The notes under the pieces are model-generated. The model saw nothing but the letters and a program-made list of their open reading frames with translations, was not told the DNA's origin and ran no database searches. A stretch of DNA of 64,000 nt from Alphaproteobacteria bacterium (GTDB taxonomy: Bacteria > Pseudomonadota > Alphaproteobacteria > Rhizobiales > Devosiaceae): assembly GCA_018818925.1 (NCBI GenBank), contig JAHJQZ010000159.1, positions 1-64,000 on the forward strand. Reading direction: 5' to 3'. The position numbers and the translations under genes were made by a program. This document shows positions 44,284-55,986 of this stretch, piece by piece. The stretch's first letter is position 1; every line of letters begins with the position of its first letter.

Positions 44284-44667
44284 ATGGTGCGTGCCATAAA
44301 GACCAATACCGATGCGTTTATCCGGGCCGGCGAGCTGGCTGGCCGGCCGATCGATCTGGTCTATCTCGCCCGCCAGACGCTCGGGGATCCCGGTCTCGAG
44401 ACCGAAATCCTGACACTGTTTTCGGAAATGGCCGCCGCCTATTTCCACCGTGCTGCCCAGTCCGGCGACAGCGGCGAGATCGCCATCGGCCTTCACGCGC
44501 TCAAGGGCGCCGCGGCCGGGGTCGGCGCCGGGGCGATCGCCACGGAAGCCGCCGCCGCCGAAGCCGAACTGCGTGAGGCCGGCGCGGTCAGCGCCGAGCG
44601 CATGAGCGATCTCGGCATTGCCGTCGAGGAGACGCGCGCCTTCATATCCGGCCTGCTGGCGAAATAG
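44284..44667 (+). CDS. Hpt-domain histidine phosphotransfer protein
   Basis: This 127-residue single-domain protein forms the four-helix Hpt bundle. The phosphorylated His is residue 71 in GLHALKGAAAGVGAG, the family HxLKG motif. Helix 2 reads LGDPGLETEILTLFSEMAAA. GGAG lies 8 bases before the ATG at 44284; a GTG at 44275 is less likely. No kinase or receiver gene is adjacent, so it serves a phosphorelay encoded elsewhere. Beside a CtrA box and a polar-growth gene, a role in cell-cycle signalling is possible but unproven. Confidence 0.88.
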   Translation: MVRAIKTNTDAFIRAGELAGRPIDLVYLARQTLGDPGLETEILTLFSEMAAAYFHRAAQSGDSGEIAIGLHALKGAAAGVGAGAIATEAAAAEAELREAGAVSAERMSDLGIAVEETRAFISGLLAK

Positions 44668-44774
44668 CGCCGCGGCCGGCGCGCCCGCCGGGCACAACGC
44701 CGCGGCCTGAAGGCTTGTGCCGGTCCGTTCGCCCCGCTATCACGCGCTGAACGCTCACCATCAGGCCAAGAGTC

Positions 44775-45095
44775 ATGACCAAGCTCATCTTCGTTGACCC
44801 CGACGGCACCCGCCACGAGGTCGAGGCGGAAAACGGCGCGACCGCCATGGAAACGGCGCTCAGGAACGGCATTTCTGGCATCGTTGCCGAATGCGGCGGC
44901 TCGCTGACCTGCGCTACCTGTCACGTCTATGTCGACACGGCGTGGGCCGATGCGGTGGGTGGCCCCTCGGCGCCGGAAGAGGACATGCTCGATTTCGCCT
45001 ATGATTTGCGGCCGACGAGCCGGCTGAGCTGCCAGATCAAGATTCGCGACGAACTCGACGGTCTTGTCCTGCACATCCCCGAACGGCAGGGCTGA
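44775..45095 (+). CDS. [2Fe-2S] ferredoxin
   Basis: This 106-residue ferredoxin of the adrenodoxin/FdxB type has cluster ligands Cys40, Cys46, Cys49 and Cys86 (ECGGSLTCATCH and RLSCQI). It is a soluble electron carrier. It lies 107 bases after hpt and 203 before cysG, with a terminator after it, so it is probably transcribed alone. A second, similar ferredoxin is encoded at 50731. Confidence 0.93.
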   Translation: MTKLIFVDPDGTRHEVEAENGATAMETALRNGISGIVAECGGSLTCATCHVYVDTAWADAVGGPSAPEEDMLDFAYDLRPTSRLSCQIKIRDELDGLVLHIPERQG

Positions 45096-45096
45096 G

Positions 45097-45134
45097 CTCT
45101 CCGGCGATACCTTCCGGCAAGAGAAAAGTTTTTT
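45097..45134 (+). terminator. Terminator after the first ferredoxin
   Basis: CTCT-CCGG pairs with CCGG-CA-AGAG (two-base bulge), followed by AAAAG and six T. It starts 1 base after the stop codon. A second small hairpin, GGCGC-T6-GCGCC, lies at about 45151-45166. Confidence 0.65.
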
Positions 45135-45298
45135 ATTCGAGCCATTTCGTGGCGCTTTTTTGCGCCTGCGGCGTTGCCGGTACGTGCTGCGTTCTGCCGC
45201 CGGAGCGTGAAGCGGAAAATAAAAGCTATTTAATATCAGTAGCTTGAGCCGATGGCTGCGCTTTCGTATTGTATCGTCGACAAGCGAAAGGCGCGGAC

Positions 45299-46348
45299 AT
45301 GGCTCTGCTTGACACATTTCCGGTCTCGGTCAAGGTTGCCGGCCGCGCCATCGTCGTGATCGGCGGCGGCATCGAGGCGCTCAACAAGACGCGGCTGGCG
45401 CTGCGAACCAGCGCCGATATACGCGTCTGGGCGCGCCGCTTCGAGGCGGGCTTCGATGAACTCGACAGCGGCAGGCTGACCCTCAACCGCCGCGAGGACG
45501 GGCTCGAAACGCATCTCGTCGGCAGCTTCTGGCTCGACGATGCCGTGCTGGTCTTTGTCGCCGATAGCGGCGCGGACGGTCGCTTTGCCGAGGCGGAAGC
45601 GCGGGCACGCGGCATTCCGGTCAATGTCGTCGACACGCCCGAGCGCTGCGACTTTTATACCCCCGCCATCGTCGATCGCGCCCCCTTGAGCGTTGCCATC
45701 GCCACCGAGGGCGCCGCGCCGGTGATCGCCCGCCGCGTTCGCGCCGCTATCGAGGCGGTTTTGCCGCCGGCCCTCGGCGAGCTGGCCGCCCTGGCCGGAT
45801 CGCTGCGCGGCGCGGTGGAAAAACGCCTGCCCGCCGGTCCGGCGCGACGGCGCTATTACGAAAGGCTGGTCGACAGCGCGGACATCGCCGCTCTACTCAC
45901 CTGCGATCCGGAAACGGCCCGCCGCAAGGCCCTCGACCTCATCGACAGCCAGACCGGTGCCGAGCCGGGCGCCGTGGCATGGGTTGGGGCCGGTCCCGGC
46001 GCCGAGGACCTCCTCACCCTTCGGGCCCAGCGCCTGCTGCAGGCCGCCGACATCATCGTTCACGATCGCTCGGTTCCCGCCGTCCTGATCGACATGGGCC
46101 GGCGCGACGCCGAGCGCCTGCCGGTCGATCCGGCGCGCTCGCCCGTCGCCGCCGCCGAAACCGGGGCGCTTGCCGCAGGCCTCGCCCAAAAGGGCAGGCG
46201 GGTGGTGCGGCTCGTTGGCGGCAGCGGCGGCGAGGCGGGCGATATCGAAATCGAGATCGCCGCCGCCCGCCGCGCCGGCATTTTCGTTTCCGTCGTGCCG
46301 GGCGTCGCCGCCGCCGCGTCCCAGTGCGACATCCACAGGATCGCCTGA
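45299..46348 (+). CDS. cysG: Siroheme synthase CysG-like, with shortened and degenerate SUMT half
   Basis: This 349-residue protein starts the sulfite-reduction cluster. The N-terminal part (about 1-200) is the precorrin-2 dehydrogenase/ferrochelatase: VSVKVAGRAIVVIGGGIEAL binds NAD and VNVVDTPERCDFYTPAIVDR is the family signature. From residue about 222 the uroporphyrinogen-III methyltransferase domain begins (AVAWVGAGPGAEDLLTLRA). It ends after about 125 residues instead of about 240, and the usual GGDPFVFGRG loop reads GGSGGEAGDIE. The methylation step therefore probably needs another enzyme. AAGG lies just before the ATG at 45299. Confidence 0.85.
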   Translation: MALLDTFPVSVKVAGRAIVVIGGGIEALNKTRLALRTSADIRVWARRFEAGFDELDSGRLTLNRREDGLETHLVGSFWLDDAVLVFVADSGADGRFAEAEARARGIPVNVVDTPERCDFYTPAIVDRAPLSVAIATEGAAPVIARRVRAAIEAVLPPALGELAALAGSLRGAVEKRLPAGPARRRYYERLVDSADIAALLTCDPETARRKALDLIDSQTGAEPGAVAWVGAGPGAEDLLTLRAQRLLQAADIIVHDRSVPAVLIDMGRRDAERLPVDPARSPVAAAETGALAAGLAQKGRRVVRLVGGSGGEAGDIEIEIAAARRAGIFVSVVPGVAAAASQCDIHRIA

Positions 46349-46349
46349 G

Positions 46350-46667
46350 GTGAAAGCGGAATTGGACATCGTCACCGCCAACGAATTGCTGTCCGGCGCC
46401 GTCGTCTATCTCGGCAGAGACGGCGCCTTGCATGCTGGCCTCGCTGCGGCGCGGCTGTTCGGACCGGATAAGACGGCCGAGCGCGACGCGCTCATCGCCA
46501 AGGCAAGGGCCAGCGGCCGCATCGTCGGCATCGAAACCGAAAAGGTTGCGGTCGAGGCCGGGGGCGTCTTGCCGCAGCGCCTGCGCGAGCGCATCCGCGC
46601 CAATGGCCCGACGGCGCCCTATGGCCCGGAACGGCAGGATTTGGGAGCGCCCCATGTATCGCTATGA
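46350..46667 (+). CDS. DUF2849 protein
   Basis: A 105-residue small protein of the DUF2849 family, which is regularly found between cysG and cysI in alphaproteobacteria. It starts with GTG one base after the cysG stop (VKAELDIVTANELLSGAVVY). The middle LAAARLFGPDKTAERDALIA is characteristic. Its last 14 bases overlap cysI. The biochemical role is unknown; its fixed place suggests a part in siroheme or sulfite reductase function. Confidence 0.88.
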   Translation: MKAELDIVTANELLSGAVVYLGRDGALHAGLAAARLFGPDKTAERDALIAKARASGRIVGIETEKVAVEAGGVLPQRLRERIRANGPTAPYGPERQDLGAPHVSL

Positions 46668-48295
46668 CGAGTTCGACCATGGTTTCGTCAAGGCCCGCAC
46701 CGAGGAGTTCCGCGACCAGGTCGAGCGGCGTGTCGCCGGCCAATTGAACGAGGACCAGTTCCGGCCGCTCAGGCTGATGAACGGGCTCTATTTGCAGCTT
46801 CACGCCTATATGCTGCGCGTCGCCATTCCCTATGGCACGCTCAGCGCCACCCAGATGCGGCGGCTCGCCCATATCGCCCGCACCTATGATCGCGGTTACG
46901 GCCATTTCACCACCCGCCAGAACATCCAGTTCAACTGGCCGAGGCTCAAGGACGTGCCCGCCATCCTCGATGAACTGGCCGGGGTCGAGATGCACGCCAT
47001 CCAGACCTCCGGCAATTGCATCCGCAACGTCACGACCGACGCCTTTGCCGGCGCGGCGGCCGACGAGGTCATCGATCCGCGCCCGGTCGCCGAGATCATC
47101 CGGCAATGGTCGAGCGTCCATCCCGAATTCACCTACCTGCCGCGCAAGTTCAAGATCGCCATCACCGGCGCCCCGAACGATCGCGCCGCCGTCAAGTTCC
47201 ACGATATCGGCCTGATGGCCTCGGCCAATGCGCAAGGCGAGATCGGCTGGGCCGTTCATGTCGGCGGCGGCATGGGCCGCACCCCGATGATCGGCAAGCT
47301 GATCAACGGTTTCGTGCCGCATGCCGACCTGCTCGCCTATCTCGAGAGCATTTTGCGAGTCTATAACCGCTACGGACGCCGCGACAACAAGTACAAGGCC
47401 CGCGTCAAGATCCTCGTCCATGAGGAGGGGCTCGACGCGATACGCGATCAGGTCGAGGCCGAATTCGAGGCGGCGAGGGGCGGCGTGCTGACCCTGCCGC
47501 AAACCGAACTCGACCGCATCGCCGCCTACTTCGTGCCGCCCGAATTCGCCGAGGTAGCCACCGAATTCGATCTCGAAGTCGAAAGGCGGCGCGATCCGGC
47601 CTTTGCCCGTTTCGTCGAGAACAACAGCTTTCCGCACCGCCAGCCCGGCTATGCGAGCGTCACCGTTTCATTGAAGCCGGTCGGCGGCGCGCCGGGCGAT
47701 GCCTCGGCCGAGCAGATGGACGTTCTGGCCGATCTGGCGAAAAAATATTCCTTCGGCGAGCTGCGCGTGAGCCATGAGCAGAATATCGTTCTGCCGCACG
47801 TCGCCATATCCGATCTGCGCGATCTTCATGCCGGTCTGGTCGCCGCCGGGCTTGCCACCGGCAATATCGGTTCGATCACCGACATGATCGCCTGCCCGGG
47901 ACTCGATTATTGCGCTCTCGCCAATGCCCGTTCCATTCCCGTGGCACAGGAATTGTCGCGGCGTTTCGCCGATCCGGCGCGGCAGAAGCAGATCGGGCCG
48001 CTCAAGATTAAAATCTCCGGCTGCATCAATGCCTGCGGCCACCACCATGTCGGCCATATCGGCATTCTGGGCGTCGAAAAGAAAGGCACCGAACTCTACC
48101 AGATCACCATTGGCGGCGACGCTACCGAACAGGCCTCCATCGGCACCATTCTCGGGCCGGGCCTTAGCGCCGAACAGGTGCCGGGCGCCGTCGAGACCCT
48201 TGTCGACACTTATCTTTTGGCGCGCGCCTCGCCCGAGGAAAGCTTCATCGCCGCCCATCGCCGCCTCGGCGATGCCCCGTTCAAGGAGGCGCTCT

Positions 48296-48309
<14 letters not shown>
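46654..48309 (+). CDS. cysI: Assimilatory sulfite (nitrite/sulfite) reductase, siroheme [4Fe-4S]
   Basis: This 551-residue hemoprotein reduces sulfite to sulfide with six electrons. The cluster and siroheme ligands are present: Cys414 and Cys420 (ACPGLDYCALA) and Cys457 and Cys461 (SGCINACGHHH). The two ferredoxin-like half domains and the GHFTTRQNIQFNW substrate-site segment are typical. GGGAGCG precedes the ATG. It overlaps DUF2849 and cysH by 14 bases each. No flavoprotein CysJ is present, so electrons should come from ferredoxin. Confidence 0.95.
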
Positions 48310-50703
<2,394 letters not shown>

Positions 50704-50730
50704 GCCGCGCCATCCACAGAGTACCGGCCC

Positions 50731-51054
50731 ATGAAGCTCATCGTCGTCGATCACGAAGGCAACGAACACGCGCTCGAGGCGTTGGAGGGCTGGCGGGCGA
50801 TGGAAGTCATCCGCGACTGGGGCTTCGACATCAAGGCCGAATGCGGCGGCGCCTGTTCCTGTGCCACCTGTCACGTCTTTGTCGACGACACCTGGATTGA
50901 AATGCTCGACACCGCCAGCGAGGAAGAAGAGAACATGCTCGACATGGTGCCCGATGTCGAAGCCAATTCAAGGCTTTCGTGCCAAATCCTCATGTCCGAC
51001 GCCCTTGACGGCCTCAGGCTGAAGTTGGCGCCGAGCGCCCGGGGCGACGAATGA
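50731..51054 (+). CDS. [2Fe-2S] ferredoxin, partner of the adjoining reductase
   Basis: This 107-residue plant/adrenodoxin-type ferredoxin has cluster ligands Cys38, Cys44, Cys47 and Cys84, with an extra Cys42 inside the loop (ECGGACSCATCH). It is similar to the ferredoxin at 44775 but distinct in sequence. It overlaps otsB by 4 bases (ATGA). Its place after the FNR gene suggests that it carries electrons to CysI. Confidence 0.93.
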   Translation: MKLIVVDHEGNEHALEALEGWRAMEVIRDWGFDIKAECGGACSCATCHVFVDDTWIEMLDTASEEEENMLDMVPDVEANSRLSCQILMSDALDGLRLKLAPSARGDE

Positions 51055-51785
51055 TCGAGACGATCCCGCCGGCGCTGACCGGCGCCAATGCCCTGTTTCT
51101 CGATTTCGACGGCACACTGGTCGGCTTCGCCCGCATTCCGCGCGACGTGACGGTCGCACCGCGCCTGGTGCCGACGCTTGAAAGGGTGCGCGACCGGCTC
51201 GGCGGGGCGCTCGCCATCGTCACGGGACGCGAAATCGCCAACGTCACCGAAATGCTGGCGCCATTGGTGACGCCGGTGGCGGGCAGCCACGGCGCCGAGC
51301 GAAGGCGGCCCGACGGCGGCATCGAGACGCCCGGCGCCGATGTCGCGGCCGAGGCGGCCGAAATCGCCGCGCGCTTCCGCGCCGAGCTGGGCGACATCGA
51401 CAACATGATCATCGAGCACAAGGTCTATTCGGTCGCTCTGCACTTTCGCAACGCGCCCGCGGCCGAGGACCGCGTCCGCGCCGCCGCGCATGCGGTGCTC
51501 TCGCATCGGCCCGACTGGGAAGGCACGCCGGGCAAACTGGTCGTCGAGGTGCGTCCCGCCGCCTTTTCAAAGGGCAGCGCCGTCCGCGCCTTCATGGCCG
51601 AACCGCCCTTTGCCGGCCGGGTGCCGGTCTTTGTCGGCGACGACGTGACCGACGAGGCGGGCATGGAAGCCGCCGCGGCGCTGGGCGGATTCGGCATCAA
51701 GGTCGGAACCGGTCAGACGCTGGCGCGTTATCGGCTCAGCGGTCCGGACGAGGTTCACGCCTATCTCTCCGCCTTCGCGGACTGA
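51051..51785 (+). CDS. otsB: Trehalose-6-phosphate phosphatase
   Basis: This 244-residue HAD-superfamily phosphatase makes trehalose from trehalose 6-phosphate. Motif I is LFLDFDGTLVGF with the Asp nucleophile, GSHGAERRRPDG is the cap-side motif, and VFVGDDVTDEAGMEAAAALG is motif IV. It overlaps the ferredoxin gene by 4 bases and is followed by otsA after 53 bases, so trehalose synthesis is appended to the sulfur/ferredoxin cluster. Confidence 0.95.
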   Translation: MIETIPPALTGANALFLDFDGTLVGFARIPRDVTVAPRLVPTLERVRDRLGGALAIVTGREIANVTEMLAPLVTPVAGSHGAERRRPDGGIETPGADVAAEAAEIAARFRAELGDIDNMIIEHKVYSVALHFRNAPAAEDRVRAAAHAVLSHRPDWEGTPGKLVVEVRPAAFSKGSAVRAFMAEPPFAGRVPVFVGDDVTDEAGMEAAAALGGFGIKVGTGQTLARYRLSGPDEVHAYLSAFAD

Positions 51786-51838
51786 ACGGACTGGATCGTC
51801 ATCGGTTCCGCCGCACCGCCCGCGGGCTCCGGCACAGG

Positions 51839-53359
51839 ATGGCGAAGGTGGACGAACTCAATGATTTTGCAGACCCGGCGACAGATGCTACAAGCAGCCA
51901 TGATGTCATCGATTTTGCCGGACCGCGCGCCGAGCCGGACAGCCCCGTGAAGCCCATAATCGTTGTTTCCAATCGCATCCCGGGCAAGCGCCCGGCCGCG
52001 GGCGGTCTGGCGGTGGCCCTCAAGAAGGTGCTCGGTGAGCGCCAGGGGTTCTGGTTCGGCTGGTCCGGCGGCTTTTCCGAGGACTATACCGACGAGGCGC
52101 AATTCTCGACCATCGACGGGCTGAGGATCGGCGGCCTCGACCTGCCCGAAAAGGATTACCACGGCTATTACGAGGGCTTTGCCAATTCCGTGCTCTGGCC
52201 GGCTTTTCACCACCGGCTCGATCTGATCAAGATCGCCGAGGAGGATTACGACGCCTATTGCCGGGTCAATGAAGCCTTTGCCAAGGCGCTGATCAACGAG
52301 GCCAGCCCGGAGCACACCATCTGGGTGCACGACTACCACCTCATTCCTCTCGGCCGCGAACTGCGCCGGCTCGGGGCGAAGAACCGCATCGGCTTTTTCC
52401 TGCACATCCCGTTCCCCGGCCCGGAAATCTTCTCCGCCGTGCCGCATTCGGCCGACCTGCTGTCGGCACTCGCCGCCTACGATCTCGTCGGCCTGCAGGC
52501 ACAACGCGACGTCGAAAAACTCAAGACCCAGTTCGAGAGCGCGACGCTGCCCTCGGTCAGCGACCAGACCCAGGCGCCGCCGGAATTCCTGCCGCATTCG
52601 GTCGATGCCTTTCCCATCGGCACCGATCCGCAGGCCTTCCGGCAGCTCGTCGGACGCCCGCGCGCCATGCGGTCCGAAGAGCAGATGGTGGCGTCTCTAG
52701 CCGGGCGCGCCCTCATTCTCGGCATCGACCGGCTCGATTATTCCAAGGGCCTGCCGGAACGCATCGCCGCCTACGACAAGCTCCTTGAGAAATTTCCGAA
52801 ATGGCGGCGGCGCGTCCACATGCTGCAGATCGCGCCGTCCTCCCGCGACACGATCGAGCAATACAGGGACATCAGCGAGGCGCTCGACCTGGCCTGCGGC
52901 CGGCTGATGGGGCGGTTCGCCGAGCCGGACTGGGCACCGATCAACTACGTCAAACGCGCCTATCCGCAAACGGCGCTGGCCGGGCTCTATCGCGCCGCCC
53001 ATGTCGCCTTGGTGACGCCTTTGCGCGACGGCATGAATCTGGTCGCCCATGAATTTCTCGCCTGCCAGGATCCCGAGGATCCCGGCGTGCTGGTGCTGTC
53101 GCGTTTCGCCGGCGCCGCCGAGCTGTTTGCCGAGGCGCTGCTGGTCAACCCGCACAATATCGAGGAGACGGCCGACGCCCTCGATCAGGCCCTCGCCATG
53201 TCGCTCAAGGAACGCAAGGCGCGCTGGGTGGCGTGCATGGAGATGGTCGAGCGGCACGATGTCGATCACTGGGCCGGCGATTTCCTCGGCCGGCTCGCCG
53301 ACGTGCCGCCCTGGGACGCCAAGATGGGCAAGGTCCAGTCTGGCGACAAGGCAGACTGA
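51839..53359 (+). CDS. otsA: Trehalose-6-phosphate synthase (GT20)
   Basis: OtsA transfers glucose from UDP-glucose to glucose 6-phosphate. The 506-residue product has [20 protein letters not shown] at the acceptor-binding N-terminus, [14 protein letters not shown], and the donor-binding [20 protein letters not shown]. With the ATG at 51839 it has a 37-residue acidic extension; a GTG at 51947 gives the usual family start. It forms a trehalose pair with otsB. Trehalose protects against osmotic and drying stress. Confidence 0.94.
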   Translation: MAKVDELNDFADPATDATSSHDVIDFAGPRAEPDSPVKPIIVVSNRIPGKRPAAGGLAVALKKVLGERQGFWFGWSGGFSEDYTDEAQFSTIDGLRIGGLDLPEKDYHGYYEGFANSVLWPAFHHRLDLIKIAEEDYDAYCRVNEAFAKALINEASPEHTIWVHDYHLIPLGRELRRLGAKNRIGFFLHIPFPGPEIFSAVPHSADLLSALAAYDLVGLQAQRDVEKLKTQFESATLPSVSDQTQAPPEFLPHSVDAFPIGTDPQAFRQLVGRPRAMRSEEQMVASLAGRALILGIDRLDYSKGLPERIAAYDKLLEKFPKWRRRVHMLQIAPSSRDTIEQYRDISEALDLACGRLMGRFAEPDWAPINYVKRAYPQTALAGLYRAAHVALVTPLRDGMNLVAHEFLACQDPEDPGVLVLSRFAGAAELFAEALLVNPHNIEETADALDQALAMSLKERKARWVACMEMVERHDVDHWAGDFLGRLADVPPWDAKMGKVQSGDKAD

Positions 53360-53389
53360 CGCCGCCGCCCCGCCGGTCCTAACGCGTCC

Positions 53390-54355
53390 CTACAGCCCGT
53401 CGAACAGCGCCGTCGACAAATAGCGCTCGGCAAAGCTCGGGATCACCGTGACCACGGTCTTGCCGGCAAATTCCGGCCGCGTCGCCACCTTGAGCGATGC
53501 CGCCACGGCCGCGCCCGAGGAAATGCCACCCGGAATGCCCTCGTAGCGGGCCAGGGCCCGCGCCGTTTCGAGCGCCGTGTCGTTGGAGACGGTGACGACC
53601 TCGTCGATCACCGAGCGGTCGAGAATGTCGGGCACGAAGCCGGCGCCGATGCCCTGAATCTTGTGCGGGCCGGCGGCGCCGCCGCTCAGCACCGGGCTCG
53701 CCTCCGGTTCGACGGCGAAGATTTTGAGGTCCGGCCTGCGCAGCTTGAGGACCTGGCCGACGCCGGTGATGGTGCCGCCGGTACCGACGCCGGCAACGAA
53801 GGCGTCGATTTCGCCCCGCGTGTCGTTCCAGATTTCTTCGGCGGTGGTTTTGCGATGAATGTCCGGGTTGGCCGGGTTCTGGAACTGCTGGGGAATGATG
53901 GCATGGGGATTGTCGCGCGCCAGTTCCTCGGCGCGGGCGATGGCGCCCTTCATTCCGGCCGGGGCGGGCGTCAGCTCCAGTTCGGCGCCGAGCAGGGCGA
54001 ACATCTTGCGCCGCTCGATCGACATGGATTCCGGCATGACGAGGATCAGCCGATAACCGCGCGCCGCCGCCGTGAAGGCAAGCGCGATGCCGGTATTGCC
54101 CGAGGTCGGCTCGATCAGGACCGTCTGCGGCCCGATCCGGCCCTCGGCCTCGAGGGCGTCGATCATGGCGACGCCGATGCGGTCCTTGACGCTGGCGATC
54201 GGGTTGAAGAACTCGAGCTTGGCGAGGATGGTCGCGTCGAGCCCTTGCAGTTGTGGCAGCCGCTTGAGGCGGACGAGGGGGGTATCCCCGATCGTTTCGG
54301 TAATCGAGTCATAAATGCGCCCGCGGCCAGGTTGGTGGATGGCGATGTCGGTCAT
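53390..54355 (-). CDS. cysK: Cysteine synthase A (O-acetylserine sulfhydrylase)
   Basis: This 321-residue PLP enzyme joins sulfide to O-acetylserine. The PLP lysine lies in [16 protein letters not shown]. The substrate loop [19 protein letters not shown] and the phosphate-binding [13 protein letters not shown] are intact. It completes the sulfate-to-cysteine route that begins with cysG-cysH upstream, but it is on the opposite strand and convergent with otsA, so it is separately regulated. Confidence 0.96.
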   Translation of the reverse strand: MTDIAIHQPGRGRIYDSITETIGDTPLVRLKRLPQLQGLDATILAKLEFFNPIASVKDRIGVAMIDALEAEGRIGPQTVLIEPTSGNTGIALAFTAAARGYRLILVMPESMSIERRKMFALLGAELELTPAPAGMKGAIARAEELARDNPHAIIPQQFQNPANPDIHRKTTAEEIWNDTRGEIDAFVAGVGTGGTITGVGQVLKLRRPDLKIFAVEPEASPVLSGGAAGPHKIQGIGAGFVPDILDRSVIDEVVTVSNDTALETARALARYEGIPGGISSGAAVAASLKVATRPEFAGKTVVTVIPSFAERYLSTALFDGL

Positions 54356-54592
54356 TGTTTGTCTCCGAGTGGCGGACGCGGCATAGGCGCATTCGCGGTA
54401 GCACGTGCAACCAGGCTAGACCCGCACGACCGAAATCGGGAGCCTCGCGCAGAAAAACGCCTTCCGGTCATAACCGGGGCGCGGCGAAAACCCTGCCGCT
54501 CCCGCCCGGCCGGGCGCAATGTTTGTTCCCTTGCTGCCAAATTCTGTCGGTCGGCACCACTATCTCCACCTTCATCGGCGGAGGACGCTCGC

Positions 54593-54971
54593 ATGAACCG
54601 TGGGGAACTCGAACGTTTTGTCGTTGCGGCCAAGAAACAAACCTATGTCGGCGATGGCGAACCGTCGCCGGCCTGTCGGCCGGGTTCGCATGATCTCGTC
54701 TGGGAAAGCGGCGGCTGGCGCTATCTCGATAGCTATTTCGGCGGCACCGATTTTATTGGCCACCAAGGCCGGGCTGACGACCAAAAGCGCCCTCTCGGCT
54801 TTGTACGATGAGGGCCGCTTTCTCGGCGGCTGGCGCTGGGAAGGACGTTACGGCGTCTATGAGGATGCATCGCAAGGCGATGTCGCGCATTTCGCCGGCC
54901 GCGAGATCATCCGCTGCTCCGATTCAATTGCCTATCGGCTCGACCATCATGGCGGATTGATCAGGACTTAG
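54593..54971 (+). pseudogene. DUF5680 gene broken by an internal deletion and frameshift
   Basis: The first part reads in frame from the ATG at 54593 (MNRGELERFVVAAKKQTYVG ... DSYFGGTDFIG) and stops at 54811. The family C-terminus continues in another frame, LSALYDEGRFLGGWRWEG to DHHGGLIRT, ending at 54971. The middle segment expected between FIG and the second part (roughly 30-35 residues, with WAMNYYGR in relatives) is missing. The join lies near 54757-54785. A ribosome site and normal codon use remain, so decay seems recent. It overlaps the ycjF-like gene by 11 bases. Confidence 0.75.
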
Positions 54972-55986
54972 TCTTGGTCTGGGTCTTCTCAACCTTTACC
55001 AGCTCCGGCACGAAATCCATAACCACCGGCTGCCTGAGCACGGAAAAGGGCAGGGGTCGCGTCACCCGCATGGCGGCGATGCCGACCCGGACGGTCATCA
55101 ACCCGTTGACCAGACCCTCGCCGAGCCGGGCCGATAGCCTTGCCGCCAGCCCCTGTCCGAGAAGCTGCTGGATGACGCTATCACCGAGCGCCACGCCGCC
55201 GGTCACGGCAAGATGGCCCAGAATAGCGCCGAACAGCCGCCACGAGCCGAACAGCCCGGGCTGGACGCCGTAGAGCACGGCGATGCGGCGCGCCAGCCGT
55301 ATGCTCTCGAAGGCGACGAAGGCGATATCGACGAGCGCGCGCGGCGAGATGGCGGTCACGAGCGTCACCCGCCGCGCCGCCGCCGCCGTCAGCGCCCGCG
55401 CCCGCGCATCGAGCGGGGTCATCAATGCCCGTTCGGCCGCCTGGATGCGGTCGCTGGCGTCGACGATGTCGCCGAGCACCGGCATGAGCGAGGACTGGGC
55501 CCGCGCCAGGTCCGGCCGGCCGGCATAAAGCGCCGAGACGGAGGAAACGACGGCTTCGCCCTCCGCCATGCGATTGCTGTCGAGCGCCGCCGCCGCCCGC
55601 TCGCGCAGGCGCCCGAGCTTGTTGAGCCGCCGCACGGACAGCCATTCGCGCCAGGCCAGCGCCAGGACGGCGAAGACCAGCACGGCGACGATCGCCGTGC
55701 CGACCCAGCCCAGCCATTCATAGCGGGCGAACAGATCGGCGATAAGCTGCTGCGCCGCGAGACCGAGGCTCAGCGAGACGACGAGACTGAAAGCCGAGAG
55801 GGCGATCCGCAACAGCCAGTTGCGCCGGCGCGGCGGCGGCGCCGGTTCGAGCGCCGTGCCGGCCTCGTCCGCCGGTTCGGGCGCTTCCGGGATGTCCTCG
55901 GCAGAGAAGATCTGCGGCGCGCGGCCGGCAGATGCCTCGTCCGCCGGCTTGGCCGGGCCGACGGGCTGGGCGACGGGCTTTCTCAT
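54961..55986 (-). CDS. YcjF/TIGR01620-family (DUF697) membrane protein
   Basis: A 341-residue protein with a disordered acidic N-terminus (1-55), two membrane helices near 60-82 and 93-112, and a DUF697-like C-terminal region with ISPRALVDIAFVAFESIRLA and GVALGDSVIQQLLGQGLAA. It is the usual partner of YcjX-type GTPase-like proteins and overlaps that gene by 4 bases. The pair is linked to envelope and heat stress in enterobacteria. Its role here is inferred. Confidence 0.85.
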   Translation of the reverse strand: MRKPVAQPVGPAKPADEASAGRAPQIFSAEDIPEAPEPADEAGTALEPAPPPRRRNWLLRIALSAFSLVVSLSLGLAAQQLIADLFARYEWLGWVGTAIVAVLVFAVLALAWREWLSVRRLNKLGRLRERAAAALDSNRMAEGEAVVSSVSALYAGRPDLARAQSSLMPVLGDIVDASDRIQAAERALMTPLDARARALTAAAARRVTLVTAISPRALVDIAFVAFESIRLARRIAVLYGVQPGLFGSWRLFGAILGHLAVTGGVALGDSVIQQLLGQGLAARLSARLGEGLVNGLMTVRVGIAAMRVTRPLPFSVLRQPVVMDFVPELVKVEKTQTKTKS

